From an uncultured Lachnospiraceae bacterium (GTDB lineage: Bacteria > Bacillota > Clostridia > Lachnospirales > Lachnospiraceae), in assembly GCA_910583605.1 (NCBI GenBank), contig CAJTXN010000008.1, positions 100,899 through 124,249 of the forward strand: a DNA stretch of 23,351 nucleotides, in the 5' to 3' direction. Of the stretch, positions 8,618 to 19,000 are shown piece after piece (the stretch's first letter is position 1; every line of letters starts with the position of its first letter). Position numbers and translations under genes: made by a program. A model generated the notes under the pieces. It was not told where the DNA came from. It saw only the letters and a program-made list of their open reading frames with translations, and did not search any database.

Positions 8618-9358
8618 ATGGAATATAAAACAAGTGAAATAGAGGTAAAATTAGAGGATACAGTCTTTTTAGTAAAGATTGTCAAGGGAAAGAGAAAAAC
8701 AGTTACATTAAAAATAATATCCGGTGCGGAATTATTGGTAAAGGCCCCTTCTGCTTTTAGCAATACCCGTTTAAAAGAATTACTGGAAAAAAAGAAAAAA
8801 TGGATTTTGGAACATGCATCCGTATTTACGGAAGAAAAAAATCCGTTTCTCTCTATCCGATATATAGATGGAAGCAAAGTATATTATATGGGAAAAGCAT
8901 ATGAATTTCATGTCAAATATCAAGAACCGGATGGAGAGGGGAAAACGGAGGCAGATATTCGAAAAACAAATGAAAGAATTAGTGTTGAAACCATTGATAC
9001 ATCCGAGGAATATGTAAAAAAACAAATGCAGACATGGTATAAAAACCAGGCAAGAAATGAAATCATAAAAATGATTCAAAAGTACCGGCCATATATAGGA
9101 GAAAAAATCGGAACCATCAGGATAAAAAGCCAGAAGAGCCGATGGGGAAGCTGCAGTGAACTGGGAAATCTGAATTTCAACTGGCATTTGATATTGTTGC
9201 CGGAATCGCTGATGGAGTATGTGGTAGTGCATGAATTGTGCCATTTGAGATATTTAAATCATTCAGAAGATTTTTGGAATTGCGTGAAACAGATTTTGCC
9301 AGATTATAAAGAGAGGGAAACAGAACTGAAAAAATATGGAGGCCTGTTATACAATTAG
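8618..9358 (+). CDS. YgjP-type zinc metallopeptidase (DUF45 family)
   Basis: The 246-residue product matches the YgjP/DUF45 group of minimal gluzincin-like metallopeptidases. The N-terminal half is the usual beta-rich segment (VKIVKGKRKTVTLKI, then LLVKAP) and a lysine-rich helix. The C-terminal half has KSQKSRWGSCSELGNLNFNW, the most conserved family block, followed by HELCH at residues 205-209 and His215, giving HExxH plus a third zinc ligand. No signal peptide or membrane segment is visible, so it is probably cytoplasmic. Physiological substrates of this family are poorly known. It follows the pur terminator and precedes a long palindromic gap, so it appears to be a single-gene unit. A purine-rich AGGTGAGA lies before the ATG. 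Confidence 0.9.
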   Translation: MEYKTSEIEVKLEDTVFLVKIVKGKRKTVTLKIISGAELLVKAPSAFSNTRLKELLEKKKKWILEHASVFTEEKNPFLSIRYIDGSKVYYMGKAYEFHVKYQEPDGEGKTEADIRKTNERISVETIDTSEEYVKKQMQTWYKNQARNEIIKMIQKYRPYIGEKIGTIRIKSQKSRWGSCSELGNLNFNWHLILLPESLMEYVVVHELCHLRYLNHSEDFWNCVKQILPDYKERETELKKYGGLLYN

Positions 9359-9375
9359 CATAAAGAAAGCAGAAC

Positions 9376-9679
9376 TGTTGTGAAATACAAATAATCTTCT
9401 AAAACTGATAGAAAACAGCAAATGAGAATGTCTTTGGGCGCAGGCTGGTGACTTTCGGAAAAAGCCTGAAAGTTCTTAGTGTTTACCTGAAACATCCAGC
9501 TATTGTCTGACATGATGTCAGACAAAGTCAGCAGTTGAGGCATGGATGCCGAATTGCTGACGGTAGCGTCCGCCTGCGAAAAGCTTGTGCAGAACACTTA
9601 GAACTTTCCGGCATTTGAAGAGAAGCCGGCCTGCGCCCAAAGACTTTCTCATTTGCGTCCGGTTAGCCAATTCACAACA
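9376..9679. repeat. Large nested palindromic element in a gene-free gap
   Basis: The gap 9359-9771 has no gene but contains several nested inverted repeats. Outermost, TGTTGTGAA at 9376-9384 pairs with 9671-9679 (9/9). The main arms, 9419-9445 and 9629-9655, pair in 26 of 27 positions. Inside them 9464-9483 pairs with 9593-9612 in 18 of 20. The centre carries two small hairpins: TGTCTGACA/TGTCAGACA (9504-9524) and GTCAGCA/TGCTGAC (9527-9561), the latter with an inner GGCAT/ATGCC. No open frame or obvious target duplication is seen. It could be a MITE-like or REP-like dispersed palindrome, or a structured non-coding RNA; I do not recognise the family. Confidence 0.8.
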
Positions 9680-9701
9680 AATTTTAAATGACAAATTCTA
9701 C

Positions 9702-9730
9702 TTGTACACAGCCCCAAAAAGGTTTATACT
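9702..9730 (+). promoter_or_regulatory. Promoter of luxS-mtnN
   Basis: TTGTAC at 9702-9707 and TATACT at 9725-9730 are separated by exactly 17 bases, about 40 bases before the luxS start and directly after the palindromic element. The match to sigma-A consensus is 4/6 and 5/6. Confidence 0.65.
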
Positions 9731-9771
9731 AATCTGGACATTAATTATTAAGATATGGAGATAATTTCAAT

Positions 9772-10251
9772 ATGGAAAAAATAACAAGTTTTACAATTGA
9801 CCATTTAAAATTAGAACCCGGAATATACGTTTCAAGAAAAGACCATATCGGTCAGGAAACAATTACAACATTTGATTTGAGAATGACAAGACCAAATTTT
9901 GAACCTGTTATGAATACTGCAGAGGTTCATACCATGGAACATCTTGGCGCCACTTTTTTAAGAAATCATAAAGAATATGCAGACAGGGTGATATACTTTG
10001 GTCCAATGGGCTGTCGGACCGGTTTTTATCTTCTGCTGGCCGGGGATTTGGAATCTTCGGATATTGTGGGACTGGTCACGGAACTTTATGAATTTATCAG
10101 TACCTTTGAAGGGGAGGTTCCGGGAGCTGCGGCAAAAGACTGCGGAAATTATCTGGATATGAATCTTCCAATGGCAAAGTATCTTGCAGAAAGATATCTG
10201 AAGCAGACATTGAGAAATATTGATGAAGCACATCTGGTTTATCCGGAATAA
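9772..10251 (+). CDS. luxS: S-ribosylhomocysteine lyase
   Basis: LuxS cleaves S-ribosylhomocysteine to homocysteine and 4,5-dihydroxy-2,3-pentanedione, the precursor of autoinducer-2. The 159-residue protein has normal length. Metal ligands are His53 and His57 in HTMEH and Cys124 in AAKDCGN; Glu56 and Cys81 (GPMGCRTGFYL) are the catalytic residues by comparison with Bacillus LuxS. TGGAGA lies upstream of the ATG. It is followed 26 bases later by mtnN, whose product makes the LuxS substrate, so the pair recycles S-adenosylhomocysteine. AI-2 production is a by-product of this route, and signalling use is not shown by the sequence. Confidence 0.97.
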   Translation: MEKITSFTIDHLKLEPGIYVSRKDHIGQETITTFDLRMTRPNFEPVMNTAEVHTMEHLGATFLRNHKEYADRVIYFGPMGCRTGFYLLLAGDLESSDIVGLVTELYEFISTFEGEVPGAAAKDCGNYLDMNLPMAKYLAERYLKQTLRNIDEAHLVYPE

Positions 10252-10277
10252 AAGTAAACAGAAAGGCAGATTATGTT

Positions 10278-11000
10278 ATGAGTGAAAAGAGAATCGGAAT
10301 TATAGGTGCAATGGATGAAGAGGTCAGTAAGCTGAAAGACTGTCTGGAACATATGCAGGTTACGACTGTGGCTGCAATGGATTTTTATGAAGGAAGCATG
10401 AGCGGAATGAATGTGGTAATCGTGCGCTCAGGAATCGGAAAAGTGAATGCGGCAATCTGTGCGCAAATTCTGGCAGACCGCTTTGGTGTAACGGCAATCA
10501 TCAATACCGGCATAGCAGGTTCGCTGAAAAATGAAATTAATATCGGAGATATTGTACTGTCTGCCGATGCCATACAGCATGATATGGATGCCGCCGCCTT
10601 CGGGTATGAACCGGGTGTAATTCCACAAATGGAAACTTCAGACTTTCAGGCATCCCGGGAATTGATCACCATTGCAGAAAATTCCTGTAAACGGGTTCTG
10701 AAAGATATCAGTGTTTTCTGTGGAAGGGTATTAAGCGGTGACCAGTTTATATCAGATAAGCAAAAGAAAGACTGGCTGACTGAAAATTTTGCAGGATATT
10801 GTACGGAAATGGAAGGGGCTGCCATTGCCCAGGCCGCCTATCTGAACGGGATTCCGTTTCTGATCATCCGGGCAATATCAGATAAAGCTGATGACAGCGC
10901 CCATATGGACTATCCGGCATTTGAAGCAATGGCAATTGAAAACTCCGTGTTGCTGATGAAAGAAATCCTGAAGGAAATGAATGAATCTTCAATGGTATAG
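10278..11000 (+). CDS. mtnN: 5'-methylthioadenosine/S-adenosylhomocysteine nucleosidase
   Basis: MtnN (Pfs) hydrolyses the glycosidic bond of S-adenosylhomocysteine and methylthioadenosine, releasing adenine and S-ribosylhomocysteine, the substrate of LuxS encoded just upstream. The 240-residue product has the family start RIGIIGAMDEEV (Glu15 equivalent to the catalytic-region Glu12 of E. coli), the nucleoside-binding region SGDQFISDK, EMEGAAIAQ with the ribose-binding Glu, and RAISDKAD with the general-acid Asp. It shares the luxS promoter; AGAAAGG lies upstream of the ATG. Its last 12 bases overlap the 3' end of the convergent deacetylase gene, and no terminator is visible between them. Confidence 0.96.
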   Translation: MSEKRIGIIGAMDEEVSKLKDCLEHMQVTTVAAMDFYEGSMSGMNVVIVRSGIGKVNAAICAQILADRFGVTAIINTGIAGSLKNEINIGDIVLSADAIQHDMDAAAFGYEPGVIPQMETSDFQASRELITIAENSCKRVLKDISVFCGRVLSGDQFISDKQKKDWLTENFAGYCTEMEGAAIAQAAYLNGIPFLIIRAISDKADDSAHMDYPAFEAMAIENSVLLMKEILKEMNESSMV

Positions 11001-11750
11001 TACGATTTTCGGATTGGATTCTTTCAATTCATCAACAGTTACAAAAGTATAGCCCTGTTCCAGCAGAATATCAATGATCTGTAGTGCGGCGTCGACGGAG
11101 GTATCAAAGATATCATGTAATAATATTACATCATTTTCTTTGACTTTTTTTACCACATGAGAAACGACGGAGTTTGTATTCAGTACACTCCAGTCCCTCG
11201 GGTCAACGGTCCAGAGGATAGGAATTAAGTTGGAACTGGCTGCCAGCGTCTTGTTATATAAGCCGAAAGGCGGCCGGATATACCGGACAGTTTCACCGGT
11301 AATGGAAGCTACGATATCGTTGGTTTTACGGATTTCTTCTATGGCTCTGGTGGAACTGATACAGGTAAGCTGGACATGGCTGTAGGTATGATTGCCGATC
11401 AAATGTCCTTCATCGTATATTCGTTTTATGACTTCCGGGTATCGTTCGGCAGATTCTCCTATAATAAAAAAGGTTGCTTTTACGTTACGTTGAGCGAGTC
11501 CGTCTAAAAGTTTTAATGTGTAAACCGGATGGGGCCCGTCATCGAAGGTGATGGCAATCTTTTTTTTGCGGGGCTGGGCTTCGGAGAGGTTGGCAGAAGA
11601 GTCCTGTTCCCCGGAGGAGGATTCCGGTTCCGTAACTGTTATGGAGGTATTGCCGTCTGAGGTTTTCCAGCTCTGATAAAGCATACCGGCACATAGCAGA
11701 AATAAAAATATACCCAGATATGTAAGCAGCGGTAAATACTGTTTTTTCAT
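10989..11750 (-). CDS. Membrane-anchored polysaccharide deacetylase (NodB domain)
   Basis: A 253-residue protein with a short cytoplasmic N-terminus, one membrane segment (about residues 7-25, signal anchor), a Ser/Glu-rich linker to about residue 60, then a NodB deacetylase domain. Motif 1 TFDDGP (Asp70, Asp71) and motif 2 HTYSH (His121, His125) give the metal-binding Asp-His-His set; RPPFG, WTVDPRDW and LLHDI follow in the right order. It probably removes acetyl groups from peptidoglycan or another cell-surface glycan on the outer face of the membrane. The frame continues to a GTG at 11759, but AGAGGTG is correctly spaced only for the ATG at 11750. It is convergent with mtnN (12-base overlap) and divergent from the YitT gene. 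Confidence 0.93.
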   Translation of the reverse strand: MKKQYLPLLTYLGIFLFLLCAGMLYQSWKTSDGNTSITVTEPESSSGEQDSSANLSEAQPRKKKIAITFDDGPHPVYTLKLLDGLAQRNVKATFFIIGESAERYPEVIKRIYDEGHLIGNHTYSHVQLTCISSTRAIEEIRKTNDIVASITGETVRYIRPPFGLYNKTLAASSNLIPILWTVDPRDWSVLNTNSVVSHVVKKVKENDVILLHDIFDTSVDAALQIIDILLEQGYTFVTVDELKESNPKIVLYH

Positions 11751-11766
11751 GAATGACACCTCTTTT

Positions 11767-11805
11767 CATATGAAAGTATCTGGAAAACGGTGAAACTTCC
11801 ATATG
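11767..11805. repeat. Inverted repeat between the divergent deacetylase and YitT genes
   Basis: CATATGAAAGT at 11767-11777 and ACTTCCATATG at 11795-11805 are inverted copies matching in 10 of 11 positions, with a 17-base spacer. It lies in the deacetylase leader and overlaps the most upstream possible YitT start. It may be an operator or a 5'-leader hairpin; both roles are inference. Confidence 0.4.
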
Positions 11806-12768
11806 AGATTTAACAGGAAAGCTATGTTATCAGTATATGAGATAAAATGGTATAATATTTCGGTTTTTATGAATACTATTTATATGAAAACATTGCTGAA
11901 TCGAAGTTTTATCAAACAAATAAAGTCTTTTATATTGATTGCCTTTGCTTCCGTGTTCTACGGAATGGGAATTGCCCTGTTTCTGGACCCGAATAATCTG
12001 GCTTCCGGAGGACTTTCCGGAATTTCCATAATCATTAACAGGGTTACGGGAATTGAAACGGGAACCATGATATTTTTATTGAATATTCCCATTATGATAA
12101 TCGGCTGGTGGAAATTCGGCGGAAAGTTTATGCTGTCCACAATTTTTGCAATCATAATGACATCAGGGTTTATTAATTATTTCAGTCTGTTTGAAAAAGC
12201 CACCGATGACCTGTTTCTGGCGGCAGTTACCGGAGGCGCTCTGGTTGCGGTCAGCATTGGAATAATATTCCGGGCGGGAGCCACCACAGGAGGAACGGAT
12301 ATTATTGTCCGCCTGATCAAGCTGAAATATAAACACATGAAAACCGGAGGAGTATTTCTGATTCTGGATATGCTGGTAGTAGCGGCTTCCCTTCTGGTGT
12401 TTAAAAATATTGAGTCGGCGCTGTATGCAGCGGTGGCAGTCATGGTTTGTTCCTATACGATGGATATTGTACTGTATGGACTGGACGAAGCTAAGCTGTT
12501 TTATGTAATCAGCAAATCCCGGGAGAGAGAAGAAGAAATCGTGAAGGAACTGTTGCTGAAACTGGAGGTAGGAGCTACGTATCTGGAAGCTGCGGGAACC
12601 TATTCGGGAGAGCAGAGAAGGGTAATACTCTGTGCGGTAAGAAAACAGCAGCTGCCGGCAGCAAAGGAAATCGTCAGAAGTATTGATGATGAGGCATTTA
12701 TGATTGTTACTTCTGCTAATGAGATACTGGGGGAAGGATATAAGAGTCATCATGGGGCCGGTTATTGA
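11803..12768 (+). CDS. YitT family membrane protein
   Basis: This belongs to the YitT group (two repeated membrane modules, formerly DUF161, plus a C-terminal DUF2179 domain). The maximal frame encodes 321 residues. Similarity begins near residue 30 with IKSFILIAFASVFYGMGIALFLDPNNLASGGLSGI, a family hallmark. About five hydrophobic segments follow, including the second GATTGGTDI motif, then a soluble alpha/beta domain (about 235-315). Transport or ligand-binding roles are suspected but unproven. The start is uncertain: ATGs at 11803, 11824, 11869 and 11884 are all in frame, none with a strong ribosome site, and a possible promoter (TTATCA, 18 bases, TATAAT at 11851-11856) would favour the last two. 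It is divergent from the deacetylase. Confidence 0.85.
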   Translation: MRFNRKAMLSVYEIKWYNISVFMNTIYMKTLLNRSFIKQIKSFILIAFASVFYGMGIALFLDPNNLASGGLSGISIIINRVTGIETGTMIFLLNIPIMIIGWWKFGGKFMLSTIFAIIMTSGFINYFSLFEKATDDLFLAAVTGGALVAVSIGIIFRAGATTGGTDIIVRLIKLKYKHMKTGGVFLILDMLVVAASLLVFKNIESALYAAVAVMVCSYTMDIVLYGLDEAKLFYVISKSREREEEIVKELLLKLEVGATYLEAAGTYSGEQRRVILCAVRKQQLPAAKEIVRSIDDEAFMIVTSANEILGEGYKSHHGAGY

Positions 12769-12792
12769 TATAATATATATATTCAAATTTGC

Positions 12793-12821
12793 TTGACAAA
12801 AGATATTGTATATTATATTAT
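12793..12821 (+). promoter_or_regulatory. Promoter of the riboswitch-Rhs transcript
   Basis: A perfect TTGACA at 12793-12798 and TATTAT at 12816-12821 are spaced by 17 bases. This predicts a start near 12828, about 45 bases before the riboswitch core, and a 5' leader of roughly 230 nt ahead of the Rhs start codon. Confidence 0.8.
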
Positions 12822-12856
12822 AAAAAAAACAGAAGACAAAAAGTTTATATTGAGAG

Positions 12857-12958
12857 TGTATAATAAGATATAGGGCAAACCATTGGAAACATTGGGACGC
12901 AAAGCTTGGAGTCTAATGTATGAAGGATAGTTGTGGGGATAGGTTTCATAATTATATT
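12857..12958 (+). ncRNA. GEMM-I (c-di-GMP-I) riboswitch
   Basis: The core from 12872 has the hallmark order of this class: AGGGCAAACC, a short stem capped by a GAAA tetraloop (CCATTG-GAAA-CATTGG, one U-U mismatch), GGGACGCAAAGC, a second arm with CTAA and GGATAG forming the tetraloop-receptor side, then GTGGGGAT. The match to the Vibrio Vc2 aptamer is close in every conserved block. The middle G of the GGG run appears to be the position (G20) that recognises c-di-GMP; cGAMP-type variants have A there, so c-di-GMP is the likely ligand. A closing helix can be drawn weakly (TATAAT 12859-12864 with ATTATA 12951-12956). It is followed at 12977 by a terminator. Confidence 0.9.
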
Positions 12959-12976
12959 TTTACGATGACAGTTCGG

Positions 12977-13011
12977 CTGCAATAAATATTGTATTTATTG
13001 CAGTCTTTTTT
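12977..13011 (+). terminator. Riboswitch expression platform: intrinsic terminator
   Basis: CTGCAATAAATA (12977-12988) pairs perfectly over 12 bp with TATTTATTGCAG (12992-13003) around TTG, followed by TCTTTTTT. It sits between the aptamer and the Rhs coding sequence, so transcription must read through it for the toxin to be made. A possible antiterminator uses ATATTT (12954-12959) from the 3' side of the closing helix with AAATAT (12984-12989) of the terminator arm, which would favour an OFF switch; that is inference. Confidence 0.88.
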
Positions 13012-13057
13012 GCGTAAAAATAATAAAAGTTTAGATATACGAAAGGGAGATTATTTA

Positions 13058-16000
13058 ATGAACAGAGTACGATTAAATTCAAACACAAGAAAAGGAAGAA
13101 ACATCAGAAGGATTATATCCTATCTGCTTATAGTTGCAATTCTTGTCACAAGCTTAAGTCTTGATGCGTTCAGCAGAAAGACAGAAGCAGCAGGCGGATA
13201 TGTGACATTGTATCTTAAAGACGATACAGCCACGCAATGGATTGGAAATGATAATGCAGTAATCGAACTTGTTGACAATACCTATGGTCATGACCGCTAT
13301 ATTATGACAAAGGTTAACTCGACTACCTGGAGCTGTAAAGTTCCGGCAAGCATATACAATGTTACTTTTAACCGTCTTAGCCCTGATAAAAGCACCCAAT
13401 GGAATTCATGGAGTGCAGGAGGCAGAGACGGACACAGCACTTATCATGCCACAGTATTTGAACACGGATACTGGGATGGAACCGCAGTAACAGATAACGA
13501 ATATTTCCATGAGGGAGATATCATATATCTTGATTTTTACGGCTTTCTTAACTGGGAGCAGGCAAACGCAGTATTCTATGTTAATTTCAAAGGTTATTCC
13601 AAGGCGGACAATAATGAACAGGATATCACTATCAGCAGTGCAGACAGTACAAAATTTTCACCAATACTTTTGACAAACGAGATTGAAACACAGGTTTTTA
13701 AATATGTTGTTACAGCAGAAGACGAGGGTACCACCTCACTCAGATTTTTCAGGGGAAATTCTACTACTCTCTGGAATAATTCCGTTGTACTTAATTACAG
13801 TGATTACAAGGTGGGAAATAACTGTGTAAAGGTACAGGGATGGGATAACACGGGATATGTATGTCCTTATGTTCCGAGACGACATATTACCCGGATAGAT
13901 TCTGCAACAGTGGGAGTTACAGGCAACCGCAAGGTAAACAGAAAAATAGGGATTCATTTTAATCTTACGGGAGAGACAGACTTACTGTTACAGGAAGATA
14001 CTGAGATAAACATTGTAAAGCTTGACAGTAATGGTAATGAGGTTCCGGCAGGAGAGGGAGAAGTATACTTCATCTTAGATGAAACAGTGTCACAGTGGAA
14101 TCACAGAGAGTTAATATTTAAGCAGGCAGGCAATTATAAGATTAGTGCGGTGGCAACTGATGGATATGAGGATTTTTCAGCAGAGACAACTATATCAGTA
14201 GTGAAAGATGCAGAACCACAGACAATGTTTGATATAAGCTGTGGGGAAGGTGAAAGTACAAACAGTCCGGGAATATATGTAAGAAACAGTGAGGGAACAG
14301 CACATATCTTTGTAACGGATGCTTCCGTATCAGAGTTTGGGGACGAGATAAGTGAAAGAACTTATGTGTTATATCATGATGCAAATAATGATGGTGAATT
14401 CAGTAATGAAGAAATTATTGATACTAAGACAGGAAATGAAACTGAAGTTTTATATGAGTTAAATACAGTAGGGAAATACAGGGTAGTTCTTAACATAAAG
14501 GAGACTTTTACAGATACAATACCATCACTAGTTGATGACAGTGTTTATTTAAGAGGAAGTTATGCACAGGACTTTGAGACAGCCAATCAGGCGCCTGTAT
14601 CAGCCATGTATATGGAAAAGAGCAATCTTTCTGATATTATCTTCACAGCAGGGAATGCAGACGGCGGACTTTTGTCAAAATATGCAGAGGTTACGGCAGG
14701 AGTAGAGGAAAAACTTGCAGCGCTTGGAATAGATGCAAAGGTAAGCACGGTATCCACATCAGCGCTTACTGCACAGGATACATTTGCATGGATAGAGTAT
14801 GACCACAACAATTATGCTGACTGGTATAATCAGTGTCTTCCGAAACATATCCAGTATAATGGCAGCGATATTAAAATGGTGGGGTATTTCCAGGCGCCGC
14901 TAAAGGACTTTCTGTATGTTGCTGATAATGATTCAAGCAGAAAGGTTTTTGAATTCGATTTACAGAGAGATGCTACTGACTGGCACAGCATGGAAGGTGG
15001 AGGTTTCTTATTTAATACAGTGGTGTCAGAGGATGAAAATTACATTCAGGGGTATTGTATTCTTATAACAGGCTCAGGATTAAAACTGGTGCAGATAAAT
15101 AAAACAAATTTATCTGGTTTTAGGAATGGGTCATATCAGAATGTGCAGCATGCAGGAAGACTTCTTCAGACATTTGGCATATCAAACTTATATGCGAATC
15201 ATCACTTTAAAATCATAATAGATGGAAATAATATTACGGTTTATGACGGAGACAATATTGTAATAAATGAATATACTTTACCGGACGATGGTGTTGAAGC
15301 CTATGGATACGGACCGCTCATAAGTCATATAAGCCATGGCTGCAGCCAACAGTCCTATTTTACATTTAAAAATATTGTCATGCAGACAATCACAGGGGAA
15401 AGTCTGTCTGATGTAGTAAACAATCATGAATGGACGCCGGGAACAAACCATTATGTAATCAATTTAAGTGAGACATCAGTGCCGGAGCTGTCTGACAATG
15501 ATAGAATGGCAGATGTTGCAGCAGCTTTAACATCAAAAGATGCAATGTTTTTTGGTATAGGAAACGAAAATACCATAGACCAGTATAACAGTCTTGTGAA
15601 TGCCATAGACGGTAAGGGAGAGAATATAAGTCTTACATATACAGAAGAAGATGATGAAGGGGAAGATAATGAAAATGGCGAAAATGAAGAAACAGACGAA
15701 ATAACCATTGAAACAGCAGTAGACCGGATAGTTGAGAGAATCACAGCTGATATAGAGAGTAAAGACTATTCTATCGGATATACCATAACAACAGATGAAA
15801 AGGTTATATATAAGGATACATACAATGATCCTGAAGGAGATGAGGCAGGAACAGAAATCTGGGAATACGTCTATGATGCATCGGTATTTGGTGAAAAATA
15901 TACAGAGCCGGAAAATATACAGAGCAGTGAACCAATTACCATGTTCGCGAATGCCGGTGCATACACTGTTACACACAAGGTCAGTGATGACCCGACAAAA

Positions 16001-19000
16001 GGCAATACTGCACTTGACAGCTATATCCGATGGGCAGATACAGATGAATATCAGAAAATTATACTTGCACAGAACCGCCCTTCAGCTTCTGTTACGGTAA
16101 CAATGACACAGAAGCCATCTGATAGCAGCAGATGCATGGTAAATGTAATTTATGAATGCAAAGACCCTGATCACCCTTCAGATGAGAAAAAGGGAATAAG
16201 AGAAGAAAAATTCTTTTACAGGGAGATAGGTGAAACGGAGTGGATTGAGGGAAGATTCCCTACAGAGGTAGCTATGGGAAGCACATATCTCATCAAATAT
16301 CAGGTAAAAGATATAGAAGGAACATGGAGCCGTCCGGCAGTACAAGCAGTAAGAACTTCCGAGGCAAGGGAATATGTAAGACCGGATGACACCACACCGC
16401 CGCAGTGCAGTATTACTGTAAGTAAAGAAACTGTAGAAATAGGGGAAACTTTATATATTGAAGCAGTAGCAACCGACGACTATGGTGTGACGGGTATCAG
16501 TCTTAAGGTAAATGGAAATGAAATAGCAACACAGCCCGGAAGATACTCATATGTTCCTGACGAAGCGGGAAATCTTGAGATAACCTTAACGGCATCGGAT
16601 ATCTGTGGCAATGAGGGAACTGCCGAAAAAACTGTGAGAGTGGCTGACAAAAGCGATATCACACCTCCGACCATAATCATAACATCACCAAAGAACGGTA
16701 CAGTTACGGGAAATGTTGATATTATGGGAAGTATTACTGATGACAAGGCACTTGCTTTGTACAGGGTAGTACAGAGCAGGGTAATAACAGAAGAAGGCCA
16801 GACGGATGAACAGGAAGAAATTGTTCTTGCAGAAGGCACGAAAGAAATTATTGACGGAAAATTAGCCACTGTAGAGGCAGAATCTCTTGAATCAGGCACA
16901 TACAAAATAGAAATAACAGCAACAGACAAGGCAGGACTAAGCTCATCCGTTTATATGCTGCTGACTGTTGAAAAGACGGAATCAGGGGACAGAATACCTC
17001 CTGCGGCAATGATAAGTGACATAGCTCTTGACAATGAAAACAGTCTTATAGAGATAACAGGTACAGTAAGTGATGAAACAGAGTTAAAGAATTATATACT
17101 TAATATATATAAAAAGAACAGTGCAGGAAATGACAGCGAGGAGATACTGTCAGTAACAGGAAATCAGGCAAAGTCAGAGGAAATACTTGGCACTGTGAGC
17201 ACACAGGGGCTTGCATCAGGAGACTACAGCGTCATCCTTATGGCAGAAGACAGTGCAGGAAACCAGACCACAACCAAGGCAGGCTTTATCTATACAGCAG
17301 GAACGAGCAGCGATGATATCAGCAGAAGTTCAGATACAGAACCACCGGTTATCATTGCAGAGCTTAATGCAGAGATAAAAAATGAAAGTCTAAAGATAAA
17401 TCTCAGGGGAACCATTGCAGATGAGAGCAGCCTTGTATATACCGTAATACTTGGAAAGAAGCAGTCAGACGGATTAATTTCAGAAGCATTAATCATAGCG
17501 GCAGGAGATGAAGATATTAATGATGCAGAGATAGCTTCTTACAGTCTTAAGCCATACGAGACAGGAGATTATGCACTGATTATAGAGGCGGAGGATGCAT
17601 ACGGAAATTTAAGAAAGACAGAATATACCATAACCGTTACACCGAATGGAACGGTAGATGAAGGATACGGCGGAGAAGCAGGCGGAGATGGTGATGAACC
17701 GGGAAAAGGAAAATTAAACCTTGTCCTTGGAAGAACTGCTGTATCTGTAGAAGAAAGCGTAACAGCATATCTTACCTATCCGGATACTGCAGAAAATGTA
17801 AAGCTGGTATTAAAAAATAAGAAGACAGAGCAGGAATCGGATTTAGCAATACATGGAAGAACGGCAGAAATTACAGCTGCTTCATATGGTAAATATGAGG
17901 TTATATTAAGTGCGGACATAAATGGCGAGAAACAATCAGTATCAGCCGATTTATGGTTTTTAGACGCTGCTGATGATACACATCCGGTTGCAGAATTGAT
18001 AACGCCTGAATCTGAAAGTATCTTAAAGACCATTACAGATATAACTGGAACAGTAAGTGATGATAAAGAGCTTAAATATTACACACTTGAATATAAACAG
18101 GAGGGAACAGATGATTATATAGAGCTGAGCCGTGGAACGGAGCCGGTAATTAACGGAACGATTGGTACGCTTGACACAACAAAACTGTTAAATGGCAGAT
18201 ATGTGTTAAGACTTACAGCTGTTGATATGGCAGGTCACAGAATAAGAACGGAAAGGTATATCTATGTAGAGGGCAATCTCAAAGTCGGCAATATGTCCAT
18301 AGGATTTACCGACATTACATCAAACGTTGCCGGAATACCTCTCAGTCTTACAAGAAACTATGACAGTAGAAACAAGGCGTCAGGAGATTTCGGAACAGGC
18401 TGGAGTATGGGGCTTATGGATGTAAGATTAAAGGAATCCTCTGATATATGTACAGGTTACAGCATGACACAGGTTGGACAAATGCTGTCTACAGGATATT
18501 ACTTAACACAGATAAGCTGCCATGATGTGGTGGTAACATATGGTGACGGAACAAGTGACAGGTTTGAACTTACAATATCGCCGGAGAGGCAGGCACTGAT
18601 ACCAATATATCAGGTAACTGTAGGTTTCAGATGTGTAACAAATCCAAAGTTAAAGCTTTCCATTAACGGCGGCAATACAGCAATGCTTTATGGAAGTAAT
18701 CTGATGTTTGACGATTTTGATATGCTTGAATACCATTCCTATATTCTTACAAGGGAAGACGGAACAAAGCTGTACCTTGATGAAACGCACGGACTTCTGA
18801 GCATGGAGGATACAAACGGAAATAAAGTGTCCGTTACAAATGCAGGTTTCAAGCACTCTGACGGAAACGGCATAACATTCACAAGGGATGAACATAACAG
18901 AATAATCAGGGCGGAAGAGACAAGCAACAATGGAAGTGTCATAAATAAAGTTGAATATGCATATGACAGCAATGATAATCTGATTCGGGTGACAGACAAT

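Noticed and set aside
12989..13057. Upstream TTG start adding 23 residues to the Rhs protein
   Set aside because: The TTG lies in the terminator hairpin loop region and has no ribosome site; the ATG at 13058 has GAAAGGGAG and yields a proper signal peptide.
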